64,000 bases of DNA from Oscillospiraceae bacterium (GCA_015064745.1 SVRR01000006.1:1-64000); one strand, 5' to 3'. Shown: positions 36,813 through 46,205, counted from the first letter of the stretch. A program made the numbers and translations. Notes: generated by a model not told the origin, from the sequence alone.

Positions 36813-39800
36813 TTACTTCGTCTTCCCTACCGAACGGGCGGAGACGAAGAGATAAAATTTGTTTTTAAGGACAAGGCCTCTCGTACCCGTTAGGGGCTGG
36901 TCGATGTTTGCCTTGCTCGTTTTCTGGGTGATCTTGACCAAAATGCCCGACATCGAAATCTTGTTGAAGTTAAAGCTTGTGCCGGGTCTCAAAGCCGCCC
37001 AACCCTTGTTTTTCAAGGTAGTGGAAACGATCAGTCCGTTCGGCTTGATCTCACCCTCCATACACTTGATGCCCGCGACAACGCAAACACCCGCGTTTTG
37101 GTGATATTTCAGCGTGCCCTCGGTCGTGGGAATATCCTTCGACCAGAAGCAGAGCCCCACGAAGGGAATGAGTCTCTTAAGGATAAGATACTCGCGAAGT
37201 CCGAGTCTCTTGATGACGATGACCTTACCCTTTAACTCAGTCTCCTCTTTGTCGTAGTCGACGATGGGAACTCGAACGAATACGCCCTGCGGAATACGCT
37301 TGACCTTACCGAAGGTGAGCACCAGGAGGACGAGCTGAATGATGTAAAGGATCAGCAGAATACGCCATACGTAGGAAACGATGCTCGCGTCTTGGAGTGA
37401 GATCACGCCCACCGCGTTCACGTTGCCGTAATGCACGTCCATATCAAGGCCTGTTCCGAAAACCAGCATCGAGGTCACAAGTCCGCGCAAGAGGAAGAAC
37501 TGTCCCGCGATGGGACGAACGGTAAATACCGCCGTGTCTCCCACGCTCGCCACCGTGCACTCTGTGCGCACGGGCGACAAGATGGATTTGTAGGAAGAGT
37601 GATCAAGATACATGGTACCGTCGTCGAGCGCGCTTTGCAGCTCTTCGGCGGAAAGGGGTACGCCGTCGCGCAACACCTTGAAGGAAATCGTGCTTTGGTT
37701 TTTCTTCAAAGCAAAGCGGTCTACTTTACCCGTAGGCTCAAGCGGCACCACCTCGAAAACGGTGTCGGTGAGGGTGAGCTTGTGCTTGCTTTGCACAGTC
37801 TCCGTCGTCGCTCCTTGGAAGCTGGCAGTCAAAACAACATCGTATTCGCCCGTTTTGCTTGCAAGGTCCCCGAGCGTTTCTGCCGTAGGAACGTAGGTGA
37901 GAACGTTGCCGTTCACCGAAGCGTGCTTGGTTACGTCAATGCCGCCTACCGTTAAGCGGTACGTAAGGAGCGCGTTCGCAAAGGGGATATTCACCTTCTC
38001 GGCATCCGTGCCCGCCGTGAGGGTGAAGCTATACCCCTCGGCATTGTTTATGACACCGTGGAGCGTCTTGGAAAGACTGTCCGCCCCCGTGCTCGTCAAA
38101 GTCAGTCCCGAGGGATAGTAGCCGATGGGAACATCGATGGCGCGCGGGTTACCGTCCGCATCCTTGACCGATGCTTTAACGGTGTAGGTGCCGTACTCCT
38201 CCCCCGCCGTATTCAGAGTGACGGTGAAGGTACCGTCGGTATTCTTCTGCATAGAGAAGCCCGTGTACGCCGTTCCGTCCTCCTTCACGACCGACACCGA
38301 GGGAGAGAACGCCTCAAGCGCGGAGAGAGAGGAAAGCGCGGTGTTTTGGTTATAGACCGTAAAGGGAATCTTGAAGGTGGTAGTGTTCTCTATCGCAACG
38401 TCACCGTTCTCAATGCGGAAGAAGGTGGGATTTTCCAGCACCACGCAGGGGAAGGATGTGTAAAGCGTATACTGACCGCCCAGCATGGTGACGGAGATGG
38501 CCATCTCCTTCTTTCCCTCCACGAGCGTGATGGGTTCGCCGGGCGCGTAGCTCTTGGTGTTGTAGGTAACGCGTGCCGAGGAGGCTCCGCCCATCAAGGA
38601 GGGGTCGACCGCCGTTCCCGTGCCCTGCTCTACGATGCGGTAGGAGAGATACACGGTGTCGTTCTTCTTCATGCTGCTGTTGATGTAAGCTGCGTCGACC
38701 TCCTTGCGGCCGTTGCCGTCTGCCACCTCGATTACCGGCTCAAGCACGAGCGCAGGCTCAAGGAGCACCGAGACGACAGCGGCGCTGCCGGGCGCATCGT
38801 CCAAGGAGAGGACGATCTCACCGCCCGTAAAGGGCGCGTTCGCGCCGCGGCTGAGCACGGCGGTAAAGCCGCCCTTCATCGCGGTCGTGGTGGTATCAAA
38901 GCCCGCCTTCTGGCTTGCCCCGATGGGAGTGCCGTTGTAGGTGGCGGAAACAAAGCGTGCGTTGGTGTTGGTCGCCATGACCGTAACGGTACGCAGACCG
39001 AAGCCAATGCTGTCTAGGGGAATGCGGACGGTCGTGCCGCTAACCGTGACGTTTTCAAACGGATATCTGCCCGTAATGCGGTTGGCAACGTTCTTCATCA
39101 CCTCACCGATGGAAGATGTGTCGGGTGCCTTGTACGCCACGAAGTTCGCCTTGTCCTTCAAGCTGTCGGCTTGGCTCAAATCGAGGGAGTCTCTGTCAAA
39201 GCCGATGTAGATGCTTTGGAAGAAGGCGTATTTGGAAAGGTCATCGTCAAATTTATCCGCCGCAAGCTTGATATTGCCTTCCAGCGTGCTTGCGGTACAG
39301 CAGTTAAAGGCACCGTCCGTGAGGACCACGAGGAAATATTCGTTCTCGCTCTTCTCGTCTGCCGCGATCTTGGAGGTCTCCTTCATGCCGTAACGGCGGA
39401 CGAGCTGCTCTACGGCGACGGCAATACCCGCGTCGGGTGTACCGCCCTCGGGACTTGTGGAAAGAAAGCTCGACGCGCTCGTCATCACGCGCGTGATCTC
39501 CGCTTCTCTGTCCTCAGCTCCCAGATCGACCTCAATGACTGCGGGGTCTTGCCAGTTCGTCACCTCTGTCCAAGAGTTCTTTTGGTTCATCGGCGTAATG
39601 ATCAGCGTATCGTTCTTGCCGAGGGTAGCCATCAGCGTTTGAAGCGCATACCTTGCGTAATCCCAGCGGTCGCCTACCATTGAGCCCGAGTTGTCAAACA
39701 ATACGGAGACGACCTTGTTTTTCGTGTAGCTTGTCTGCCCGTCTGCGGCAGATGCCGACCCGATGGGCAGCATTGTTACGAGGAGAAGCACCGCAAGCAA

Positions 39801-39830
39801 AAGCGACAAGAGTCTGACCTTGGTTTTCAT
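36813..39830 (-). CDS. Secreted von Willebrand factor A protein with C-terminal membrane anchor
   Basis: 1,005 residues from ATG 39830, behind GGAAGG. A clear signal peptide (Lys-Arg start, LLLAVLLLVTMLPIGSASA) should be cleaved near residue 29. The vWA domain follows with an intact MIDAS motif DNSGS (46-50) and a downstream VLTDGAF. The middle 550 residues look like repeated beta-sandwich modules, including the block VKASVKDADGNPRAID. Near residue 845 a single membrane helix (WRILLILYIIQLVLLVLTF) leaves a basic cytoplasmic tail of about 140 residues. The topology is therefore extracellular metal-dependent adhesion domain, stalk, membrane, cytoplasmic tail that could contact the tubulin-like proteins encoded next. 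Confidence 0.87.
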   Translation of the reverse strand: MKTKVRLLSLLLAVLLLVTMLPIGSASAADGQTSYTKNKVVSVLFDNSGSMVGDRWDYARYALQTLMATLGKNDTLIITPMNQKNSWTEVTNWQDPAVIEVDLGAEDREAEITRVMTSASSFLSTSPEGGTPDAGIAVAVEQLVRRYGMKETSKIAADEKSENEYFLVVLTDGAFNCCTASTLEGNIKLAADKFDDDLSKYAFFQSIYIGFDRDSLDLSQADSLKDKANFVAYKAPDTSSIGEVMKNVANRITGRYPFENVTVSGTTVRIPLDSIGFGLRTVTVMATNTNARFVSATYNGTPIGASQKAGFDTTTTAMKGGFTAVLSRGANAPFTGGEIVLSLDDAPGSAAVVSVLLEPALVLEPVIEVADGNGRKEVDAAYINSSMKKNDTVYLSYRIVEQGTGTAVDPSLMGGASSARVTYNTKSYAPGEPITLVEGKKEMAISVTMLGGQYTLYTSFPCVVLENPTFFRIENGDVAIENTTTFKIPFTVYNQNTALSSLSALEAFSPSVSVVKEDGTAYTGFSMQKNTDGTFTVTLNTAGEEYGTYTVKASVKDADGNPRAIDVPIGYYPSGLTLTSTGADSLSKTLHGVINNAEGYSFTLTAGTDAEKVNIPFANALLTYRLTVGGIDVTKHASVNGNVLTYVPTAETLGDLASKTGEYDVVLTASFQGATTETVQSKHKLTLTDTVFEVVPLEPTGKVDRFALKKNQSTISFKVLRDGVPLSAEELQSALDDGTMYLDHSSYKSILSPVRTECTVASVGDTAVFTVRPIAGQFFLLRGLVTSMLVFGTGLDMDVHYGNVNAVGVISLQDASIVSYVWRILLILYIIQLVLLVLTFGKVKRIPQGVFVRVPIVDYDKEETELKGKVIVIKRLGLREYLILKRLIPFVGLCFWSKDIPTTEGTLKYHQNAGVCVVAGIKCMEGEIKPNGLIVSTTLKNKGWAALRPGTSFNFNKISMSGILVKITQKTSKANIDQPLTGTRGLVLKNKFYLFVSARSVGKTK

Positions 39831-39937
39831 AAAGTCTTTCCTTCCCAATTACATTTAAACGTTCTACGATACCCCGGCAGGTTTCTCTCTTTAATATTAA
39901 AGACAAAACCTTATTAAGGGACACAATCCTACATTAC

Positions 39938-39966
39938 ATTATACTAATTAACGCGTACAAAAGCAA
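39938..39966 (-). promoter_or_regulatory. Promoter of the vWA/tubulin operon
   Basis: Minus strand TTGCTT (39966-39961), spacer 17, perfect TATAAT (39943-39938). It is about 110 bases upstream of the vWA start and is the only convincing promoter for the five genes to 21439. The rest of the 331-base gap holds the metA terminator. Confidence 0.7.
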
Positions 39967-40111
39967 CACTTTTTGAAAGATTTTCATCATTTTTGTCATT
40001 TTGTCGAAATATCTGTTCATTTCTTGTGCGTTTTGCCTACATTCTGCCATGAATTATCTACCACCATTCCCTGTTTTTGTAAACTTTCTGCGTCATTTTT
40101 AAAAAAACAAC

Positions 40112-40146
40112 AAAAAAAGACCGAAACTCTGATTTCGGTCTTTTTG
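40112..40146 (-). terminator. Terminator of metA
   Basis: AAAAAGACCGAAA pairs with TTTCGGTCTTTTT around CTCTGA, with A and T runs on both sides. It lies 16 bases behind the metA stop on the minus strand. Confidence 0.9.
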
Positions 40147-40161
40147 TAAATTGAAGTTGTC

Positions 40162-41091
40162 TTATTGCGACTGATTATCCATCGTATCCAGATCGTACGG
40201 TGTGGTCTGATAGACAAAATAGTTTAGCCAATTGGAGTAAAGAAGATTGGCGTGCGCGCGCCAAAGAACGAGGGGAGGATTCTCATGATTATCGTTCGGG
40301 AAGTAATTTTCGGGAACTCGAATGGGCTTGCCCTGCGAAAGATCGCGGAAGAATTCCTTGGCAAGCGTATCGGGATCGTACTCCGAATGCCCCGTGATAA
40401 AGATCTGTCTTCCCTCCTTCGCCTTGACGGCGTAAACGCCTGCCTTGGGGGAGACGGAAAGCACGGTAAGCGCAGGGCAAGCGGCAATGTCCTCTTCCCT
40501 CACCTCAGTATGGCGGGAATGCGGAACGAAAAAGGTATCGTCAAAGCCGCGGAAGAGCATGGACTTGCGATCAAGCACCGTGTGCTCGAATACGCCGAAC
40601 ATCTTTTCTTTCAAGGGATACTTCTTGATGCCGTAATGGTAATACAGCGCCGCCTGTGCGCCCCAGCAGATATGGAAGGTGCTGTGCACGTGGGTCTTGC
40701 TCCATTCCATGATCTCGCAAAGCTCATCCCAGTACTCGACCACTTCAAATTCCATCTGCTCGACGGGCGCTCCCGTGATGATAAGACCGTCGAACCTTTT
40801 TTCCTTCACGTCGTCGAAGGTCTTATAAAAGGCAAGAAGATGCTCCTCGGAGGTGTTCTTGGACTTATGGGTCTTGGTATGCAAAAGCGTCAGCTCCACC
40901 TGAAGCGGAGAGTTACCGAGCAGGCGCGAGAGCTGTGTCTCGGTGTCGATCTTGGTCGGCATGAGGTTCAGCACCGCAATCTGTAAAGGTCGGATGTCCT
41001 GCGTCTGCGCTCTTGTTTCGGTCATGACGAAAATATTTTCCTCTGCCAGCGTTTTTGTGGCGGGCAGCTCGTTGGGTATGCGAATCGGCAT
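40162..41091 (-). CDS. metA: Homoserine O-acetyltransferase, MetA/HTS type
   Basis: 309 residues from ATG 41091, canonical [11 protein letters not shown] start with AAAGGAG upstream. Class I glutamine-amidotransferase fold. Visible landmarks are [38 protein letters not shown], the nucleophile Cys in [15 protein letters not shown] and the His in [10 protein letters not shown]. It acylates homoserine as the first committed step to methionine; acetyl versus succinyl specificity depends on one residue and Firmicute members are usually acetyltransferases. The upstream neighbour metY uses O-acetylhomoserine, supporting that assignment. Confidence 0.95.
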   Translation of the reverse strand: MPIRIPNELPATKTLAEENIFVMTETRAQTQDIRPLQIAVLNLMPTKIDTETQLSRLLGNSPLQVELTLLHTKTHKSKNTSEEHLLAFYKTFDDVKEKRFDGLIITGAPVEQMEFEVVEYWDELCEIMEWSKTHVHSTFHICWGAQAALYYHYGIKKYPLKEKMFGVFEHTVLDRKSMLFRGFDDTFFVPHSRHTEVREEDIAACPALTVLSVSPKAGVYAVKAKEGRQIFITGHSEYDPDTLAKEFFRDLSQGKPIRVPENYFPNDNHENPPLVLWRAHANLLYSNWLNYFVYQTTPYDLDTMDNQSQ

Positions 41092-41124
41092 AGCTCTTCG
41101 CTCCTTTCTTGGCAAGGGAAGAAC

Positions 41125-41151
41125 GTGGGGGCTTTTGAGGAAAGCCCCCAC
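41125..41151 (-). repeat. Strong hairpin in the metY-metA spacer
   Basis: GTGGGGGCTTT (41125-41135) pairs with AAAGCCCCCAC (41141-41151), 11 bp with a 5-base loop. It lies in the leader of metA on the minus strand and is not followed by a T run. A further T/A-rich hairpin (41280-41305, CCAAAC...GTTTGG) lies just behind the metY stop and probably terminates it. No known methionine riboswitch was recognised in the 224-base spacer. Confidence 0.5.
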
Positions 41152-41315
41152 ACCCCAAACCTCTTTGTGATATTTTTTGAAATTGAGGGAAGGCAAAGGC
41201 TGCTGAAAAACAGAGCAAAAGCACTTTCAAATCTTGCTCACAATGACCGCTTCCCTTTCCTTCTTAAAAGCTTTTTGCTCCAAACCTTTTCTCGAAAAAG
41301 TTTGGGGAAACTCCG

Positions 41316-42602
41316 TTAAATTTCAGCCAGTGCTTGCTCAATATCCGCAATCAAGTCTTCCGCTGCCTCAATACCGCAAGAAAAGCGTACAAGATCCGCT
41401 GAAACACCGCAAGCGGCAAGCTCGGCGTCGGAAAGCTGGCGGTGGGTGGTGGATGCGGGGTGCAGGCAGCAGCTGCGCGCGTCCGCGACGTGGGTCTCAA
41501 TGGCGGCAATGCGAAGTCCCGTCATAAACTTCTCCGCGGCGGCTCTGCCGCCCTTGACGCCAAAGCTGACGACACCGCAGGTACCGTTCGGCATATACTT
41601 TTTCGCAAGCGCGTAATCCTCGTCGCCCTCAAGCGCGGGGAATTTGACCCAGGAGATCTTCTCGTGGGCGGCAAGATACTTCGCTACGGCAAGACCGTTC
41701 TCAAAATGCTTTTTCATGCGAACGTGCAAGCTTTCAAGCCCAAGTCCGAGAATAAAGGCACTCATCGGGGACTGCGTTGTACCAAGGTCACGCATCAGCT
41801 GTGCCGTTGCCTTGGTGATGAATGCGCCCTCTTTGCCGAAGCGCTCGGCGTAGGTAATGCCGTGATAGCTGTCGTCGGGCGTGGTAAGACCGGGGAAACG
41901 CTCGGCGTGTGCCATCCAGTCAAAATTACCGCCGTCGACGATCGCGCCGCCAACGCAGGAGCCGTGACCGTCCATATACTTGGTGGTGGAATGGGTGACG
42001 ATATCCGCACCCCATTCAATGGGACGGCAATGCGCGGGGGTCGCAAAGGTGTTATCGATGATAAGGGGAACGCCATGCTCGTGCGCAACCTTAGCGAACA
42101 GCTCAATGTCAAGAACGTTTAACGCGGGGTTGGCGATGGTCTCGCCAAAGAGCGCCTTGGTGTTCGGACGGAAAGCAGCGTGAAGCTCCTCTTCGGTCGC
42201 CGTGGGGCTAACGAAGGTAAAATCAATGCCCATCTTCTTCATCGTGACCGAGAAGAGGTTGAAGGTACCGCCGTAGATGGCAGAGGAAGCAACCACGTGG
42301 TCGCCTGCATTTGCAATATTGAATACGGCAAAGAAGTTTGCCGCCTGACCCGAAGAGGTCAGCATAGCGGCAGTGCCGCCCTCCATCGCGCAAATCTTTG
42401 CCGCCACCGTATCACAGGTGGGATTCTGTAAACGAGAGTAAAAATAGCCGGACGCCTCAAGGTCAAAGAGCTTACCCATGTCCTCACCCGTCGCATACTT
42501 AAAGGTAGTGCTTTGCACGATGGGGATTTGTCTCGGCTCACCGTTGCCGGGGGTATAACCGCCCTGCACGCAAACGGTATCAATATGTTGTTTCTTCTCC
42601 AT
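41316..42602 (-). CDS. metY: O-acetylhomoserine aminocarboxypropyltransferase (sulfhydrylase)
   Basis: 428 residues, the longer MetY type of the Cys/Met PLP enzyme family. Signatures: TVCVQGGYTPGNGEPRQIPI, SRLQNPTCDTVAAKICAMEG, SSGQAANFFAVFNIANAGDH and the PLP lysine in THSTTKYMDGHGSCVGG. It makes homocysteine directly from O-acetylhomoserine and sulfide. With metA downstream it forms a two-step direct sulfhydrylation module; a cystathionine route is not encoded here. Confidence 0.95.
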   Translation of the reverse strand: MEKKQHIDTVCVQGGYTPGNGEPRQIPIVQSTTFKYATGEDMGKLFDLEASGYFYSRLQNPTCDTVAAKICAMEGGTAAMLTSSGQAANFFAVFNIANAGDHVVASSAIYGGTFNLFSVTMKKMGIDFTFVSPTATEEELHAAFRPNTKALFGETIANPALNVLDIELFAKVAHEHGVPLIIDNTFATPAHCRPIEWGADIVTHSTTKYMDGHGSCVGGAIVDGGNFDWMAHAERFPGLTTPDDSYHGITYAERFGKEGAFITKATAQLMRDLGTTQSPMSAFILGLGLESLHVRMKKHFENGLAVAKYLAAHEKISWVKFPALEGDEDYALAKKYMPNGTCGVVSFGVKGGRAAAEKFMTGLRIAAIETHVADARSCCLHPASTTHRQLSDAELAACGVSADLVRFSCGIEAAEDLIADIEQALAEI

Positions 42603-42690
42603 AATTTAGGCTTCCTTTCAGGAAAATATCTCTAAATGCAAATATTTGTTTGCAGAAATAGAAACCGTTATTTACATTTCAAGAGGAAAT

Positions 42691-42718
42691 CAAGGCTGTT
42701 TGCACGCAAACAGCCTTG
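42691..42718 (-). terminator. Probable terminator of the vor-ilvE operon
   Basis: CAAGGCTGTTTGC and GCAAACAGCCTTG form a perfect 13-bp stem 35 bases behind the ilvE stop. The trailing T run on the minus strand is weak (ATTTCC), so termination may be partial. Confidence 0.65.
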
Positions 42719-42753
42719 TCTATTTATCGAAGCCGATCGACCCTTTTGTTCAA

Positions 42754-43821
42754 TCAGACTTCTTTTCTCCAGCCGAAGGGATCGTCACGGCGTCCCCATT
42801 GGATGCCGGTGATCTCGTCGTACAGCTTTTGGGTCAGCTCACCGATATCGCCCTTACCGATCTGCATCACGTCATCCATGTAACGGAGCTTACCGACGGG
42901 GGAAACGACGGCGGCGGTACCCGTGCCGAAGACCTCTTCCAGAGAGCCATTCTTCGCGGCAGCGACCAGCTCGTCAACCGAGATGCGGCGCTCCTCTACC
43001 TCATAGCCCCATGCGCGGCAAAGGGTCAGAACGGAATTACGGGTAACGCCGGGGAGGATCGAGCCGTTAAGCATCGGCGTGACGATCTTGCCTGCGATCT
43101 TGAAGAAGATGTTCATTGCGCCAACCTCTTCAATATACTTTCTCTCCACACCGTCAAGCCACAGAACCTGCGAATAGCCGTCGTCGTGCGCTTTGACCTG
43201 CGCGATAAGAGAAGCTGCGTAGTTACCGCCCGTCTTGGCAAAGCCCATACCGCCCTTGACGGCACGGACGTACTCGTCCTCGATCCAAATACCTACGGGA
43301 GCAAGACCGCTTTCATAGTATGCGCCCGAGGGAGAAAGAATGACCATAAAGAGATAGGTCTTAGAGGGAGCAACGCCAAGGAAATCGTCGGTAGCGATCA
43401 CGAAGGGACGAATGTAAAGCGAGGTGCCGGGCTCGGTGGGGATCCAGTCCTTATCCACTTCAACGACGGCGCGTACAGCCTCTACGAAGTCCTCTTCGGG
43501 AATGTTCGGGATGCAAAGACGGTCGTTCGACTGATTGGCACGCTTTGCGTTCATGTCGGGGCGGAAAAGGTATGCTTTTCCGTCGTCACCCATATACGCC
43601 TTCAATCCCTCAAACATCTCCTGACCGTAGTGGAAAACCATGGACGCGGGAGAGAGAGAAAGGTTCTGATAGGGAATGATGCGAGCGTCATGCCAGCCCT
43701 TGCCTTCCGTGTAGTTCATCACGAACATATGGTCGGTGAAAATATGTCCGAAGCCAAGCTTTTGACCCTTCGCGGGCTTTGCCTTGGGGGCAGTGGTTTT
43801 TTCGATCTTGATATTCAGCAT
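42754..43821 (-). CDS. ilvE: Branched-chain amino acid aminotransferase
   Basis: 355 residues, the longer class IV aminotransferase type. Landmarks: FGHIFTDHMFVMNY, HYGQEMFEGLKAY, RPDMNAKRANQSNDR, the PLP lysine in GMGFAKTGGNYAAS and FGTGTAAVVSPVG. It interconverts valine, leucine and isoleucine with their 2-oxoacids using glutamate/2-oxoglutarate. It is the last gene of the operon that also encodes the 2-oxoacid oxidoreductase, 24 bases after the gamma subunit, so the two enzymes should share substrates. Confidence 0.95.
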   Translation of the reverse strand: MLNIKIEKTTAPKAKPAKGQKLGFGHIFTDHMFVMNYTEGKGWHDARIIPYQNLSLSPASMVFHYGQEMFEGLKAYMGDDGKAYLFRPDMNAKRANQSNDRLCIPNIPEEDFVEAVRAVVEVDKDWIPTEPGTSLYIRPFVIATDDFLGVAPSKTYLFMVILSPSGAYYESGLAPVGIWIEDEYVRAVKGGMGFAKTGGNYAASLIAQVKAHDDGYSQVLWLDGVERKYIEEVGAMNIFFKIAGKIVTPMLNGSILPGVTRNSVLTLCRAWGYEVEERRISVDELVAAAKNGSLEEVFGTGTAAVVSPVGKLRYMDDVMQIGKGDIGELTQKLYDEITGIQWGRRDDPFGWRKEV

Positions 43822-43845
43822 GTTTTTTGCCTTCTTTCTGTCGAA

Positions 43846-44385
43846 TTATTCTGCGTAGTTATAGCCCGTTTCGATTGCTTTGAGATTGATCTCAAGCAGA
43901 TCGGCGTGTTTTGCCGAAACGACCTTGGAAAGAGCATCACGAATGCCCTCGTAGGACACAATGCCCGTTTCACGGATCAGCTTGCCTACCATGATCATGT
44001 TGGCAAGCGTGGGGAAGCCTGCTTCCTTTGCAAGGCGGGTGGCGGGAATGTAGAACGCTTCTACGTCGGCGCGCTCTACCTTACGCTCAATGAGGGTGGA
44101 ATCCACGAAGATCTTACCGCCCGCGACGGTCGCGCTCTCGTACTTGTCAAGCGAGGGAAGATTCATCACCATCAAAACGTCGGGATTGGAGACGATGGGC
44201 GAGCCAACGGGCTCGTCGCTGATAATGACGGAGCAGTTTGCCGTACCGCCGCGCATTTCGGGGCCGTAGGAAGGAAGCCAGCTTAACTGCTTGCCCTCAA
44301 GAAGTCCCTTGTACGCGAGGAATTTACCTGCGAACAGAACACCCTGTCCGCCGAAGCCTGCAATCAAAAGATTGGTCGTTTTCAT
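43846..44385 (-). CDS. 2-oxoacid:ferredoxin oxidoreductase, gamma subunit
   Basis: 179 residues from ATG 44385, which overlaps the stop of the beta subunit (ATGA). The family signature [18 protein letters not shown] opens the protein, followed by [22 protein letters not shown] and NLPSLDKYE. It is the small domain of the oxidoreductase that contacts coenzyme A and the alpha/beta core. Start chosen because the upstream extension overlaps the beta gene and is low quality. Confidence 0.93.
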   Translation of the reverse strand: MKTTNLLIAGFGGQGVLFAGKFLAYKGLLEGKQLSWLPSYGPEMRGGTANCSVIISDEPVGSPIVSNPDVLMVMNLPSLDKYESATVAGGKIFVDSTLIERKVERADVEAFYIPATRLAKEAGFPTLANMIMVGKLIRETGIVSYEGIRDALSKVVSAKHADLLEINLKAIETGYNYAE

Positions 44386-45134
44386 TGTGCGTCCTCCTTC
44401 GTCTTGTCGCGGTATACGCCGAGAGGATAATAGGGGATCATCTTCTCTTCCACCCATTCCAGCGCCTTGTCGGGCGTCATACCCCAGTTGGTGGGGCAAG
44501 AGGATACCACCTCAATAAGAGAGAAGCCGCGTCCCTCGACCTGGTTGCGGAACGCCTTCAGAATTGCCTTCTTCGCGTTCTTTACGTTCTTCACGTTATT
44601 GACGGCAACGCGCTCGATATAGGTAGGCGCGTCAAGCGCGGAAAGAAGCTCAGCGACCTTCACGGGAAGACCAGTCAGCTTAGGATCGCGTCCGTAGGGA
44701 GAGGTCTGGGTGACCTGACCGGGAAGCGAGGTGGGCGCCATCTGACCGCCCGTCATACCGTAAATGGCGTTGTTGACGAAGATGATGGTGATATTTTCGT
44801 TTCTTGCGGCGGCGTGCACCGTCTCTGCCATACCGATGGAGGCAAGGTCGCCGTCACCCTGGTAGGTAAATACGATGTTATCGGGACGACCGCGCTTGAT
44901 ACCCGTTGCAACGGCAGGAGCACGTCCGTGTGCCGCCTCGATCATATCACAGGTAAAGTAGTCGTACGCCATAACGGCACAGCCAACAGGGGCAACGCCG
45001 ATCGCGCGTCCCTCAATGCCAAGCTCATCAATTGCCTCAGCCACAAGACGATGAATGATACCGTGGGTACAGCCGGGGCAGTAGTGGAAGGGCACATTTG
45101 CCAAGGACTTTGGTTTTTCAAATACAACGCTCAT
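44382..45134 (-). CDS. vorA: 2-oxoacid:ferredoxin oxidoreductase, beta (TPP-binding) subunit
   Basis: 250 residues. The thiamine diphosphate and Mg-binding motif is GDGDLASIGM followed by NAIYGMTGGQMAPTS. The N-terminus has FHYCPGCTHGIIHR with the conserved CPGC block. It decarboxylates or, in reverse, carboxylates the acyl group at TPP. The start lies three bases behind the alpha subunit stop with AAAGGAG inside that gene. Confidence 0.94.
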   Translation of the reverse strand: MSVVFEKPKSLANVPFHYCPGCTHGIIHRLVAEAIDELGIEGRAIGVAPVGCAVMAYDYFTCDMIEAAHGRAPAVATGIKRGRPDNIVFTYQGDGDLASIGMAETVHAAARNENITIIFVNNAIYGMTGGQMAPTSLPGQVTQTSPYGRDPKLTGLPVKVAELLSALDAPTYIERVAVNNVKNVKNAKKAILKAFRNQVEGRGFSLIEVVSSCPTNWGMTPDKALEWVEEKMIPYYPLGVYRDKTKEDAQ

Positions 45135-45137
45135 TGC

Positions 45138-46193
45138 TTATTCTCCTTTCACCATCGCCTCGATCTTGGCATAGACCTCTTCGGGCGTGGGGATCATACC
45201 GCCTGCGCGGTTGCAAAGGGATACGGGTCTTGCGCAACGAATGGCAAGCTCAATATCCTCGATCATCTGACCCATCGAAAGCTCAACGGAAAGGAACGCC
45301 TTGACCGTCTTTGCCGCCTCGGCAAAGGCTTTCTTCGGGAAGGGCCAAAGGGTGATAGGACGGATCATACCGACGCGCATACCGTTCGCGCGCGCCTCGT
45401 TGACAGCGTTCTTTGCCACGCGCGAAGCAATACCGAACGCAACGACGCAATACTCGGCATCCTCCATCAGGTAAGACTCGTACATTGCTTCGGTCTCTTC
45501 GATCTTCGCGTAACGCTCGTAGCGCTTGAAGTTTTCCACTTCCAGCGTTTCGGGCTTTAAGAAGAGAGAGTTGACGATATTATGGGGTCTCTTGCACTCG
45601 GTACCCGTCAGCGCCCAGGGCTTATCAAAGGTACGGGTCTCGCCCGAGGGAAGCTCTACGGGCTCCATCATCTGACCCATCGTACCGTCGGCAAGGATCA
45701 TCGCCGTCATACGGTACTCGTCTGCCTTTTCAAATCCAAGAACGGTAAGGTCAGCCATTTCCTGCACCGAAGCGGGAGCATACACAAGCATATGATAGTC
45801 GCCGTGACCGCCGCCGCGCGTTGCCTGAAAATAATCGGACTGGGAGGGCTGAATGCCGCCGAGACCGGGGCCGCCGCGCTGTACGTTGACGATAAGGGCA
45901 GGAAGATCCGCACCTGCAAGGTAGGAAAGTCCCTCGCTCTTAAGAGAGATTCCGGGGCTGGAGGAGGAGGTCATAACGCGAAGACCCGCACCCGCAACAC
46001 CGTAAACCATATTGATGGCGGAGATTTCGCTCTCTGCCTGAAGAAACACGCCGCCGATCTTGGGCATGCGCTTTGCCATATACGCGGCAATCTCGGTTTG
46101 GGGAGTAATAGGATAGCCGAAATAATGACGGCATCCGGCAAGGATCGCCGCCTCGGCGATTGCCTCGTTACCCTTCATAAGTACTTTAGCCAT
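45138..46193 (-). CDS. vorB: 2-oxoisovalerate:ferredoxin oxidoreductase, alpha subunit (VorB)
   Basis: 351 residues. Landmarks: GNEAIAEAAILAGCRHYFGYPITPQTE, QAESEISAINMVYGVAGAG, TSSSSPGISLKSEGLSYLAG, NVQRGGPGLGGIQPSQSDYF and the C-terminal VELSMGQMIEDIELA. This short, split alpha subunit with separate delta, beta and gamma is the VOR/KOR type rather than pyruvate oxidoreductase. Specificity between 2-oxoisovalerate and 2-oxoglutarate is not certain from sequence; ilvE and the acyl-CoA synthetase in the same operon favour branched-chain 2-oxoacids. Confidence 0.9.
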   Translation of the reverse strand: MAKVLMKGNEAIAEAAILAGCRHYFGYPITPQTEIAAYMAKRMPKIGGVFLQAESEISAINMVYGVAGAGLRVMTSSSSPGISLKSEGLSYLAGADLPALIVNVQRGGPGLGGIQPSQSDYFQATRGGGHGDYHMLVYAPASVQEMADLTVLGFEKADEYRMTAMILADGTMGQMMEPVELPSGETRTFDKPWALTGTECKRPHNIVNSLFLKPETLEVENFKRYERYAKIEETEAMYESYLMEDAEYCVVAFGIASRVAKNAVNEARANGMRVGMIRPITLWPFPKKAFAEAAKTVKAFLSVELSMGQMIEDIELAIRCARPVSLCNRAGGMIPTPEEVYAKIEAMVKGE

Positions 46194-46205
46194 TGTCTTC
46201 CCTCC

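Noticed and set aside
38200-38900. vWA mid-region as a second adhesin domain family
   Set aside because: The repeated beta-rich segments are suggestive of Ig-like modules but I could not recognise a named domain, so none is assigned.
42603-42690. A possible SAM riboswitch or T-box for metY
   Set aside because: The 150-base gap lacks the conserved SAM-I core and any GGTACC-type T-box motif.
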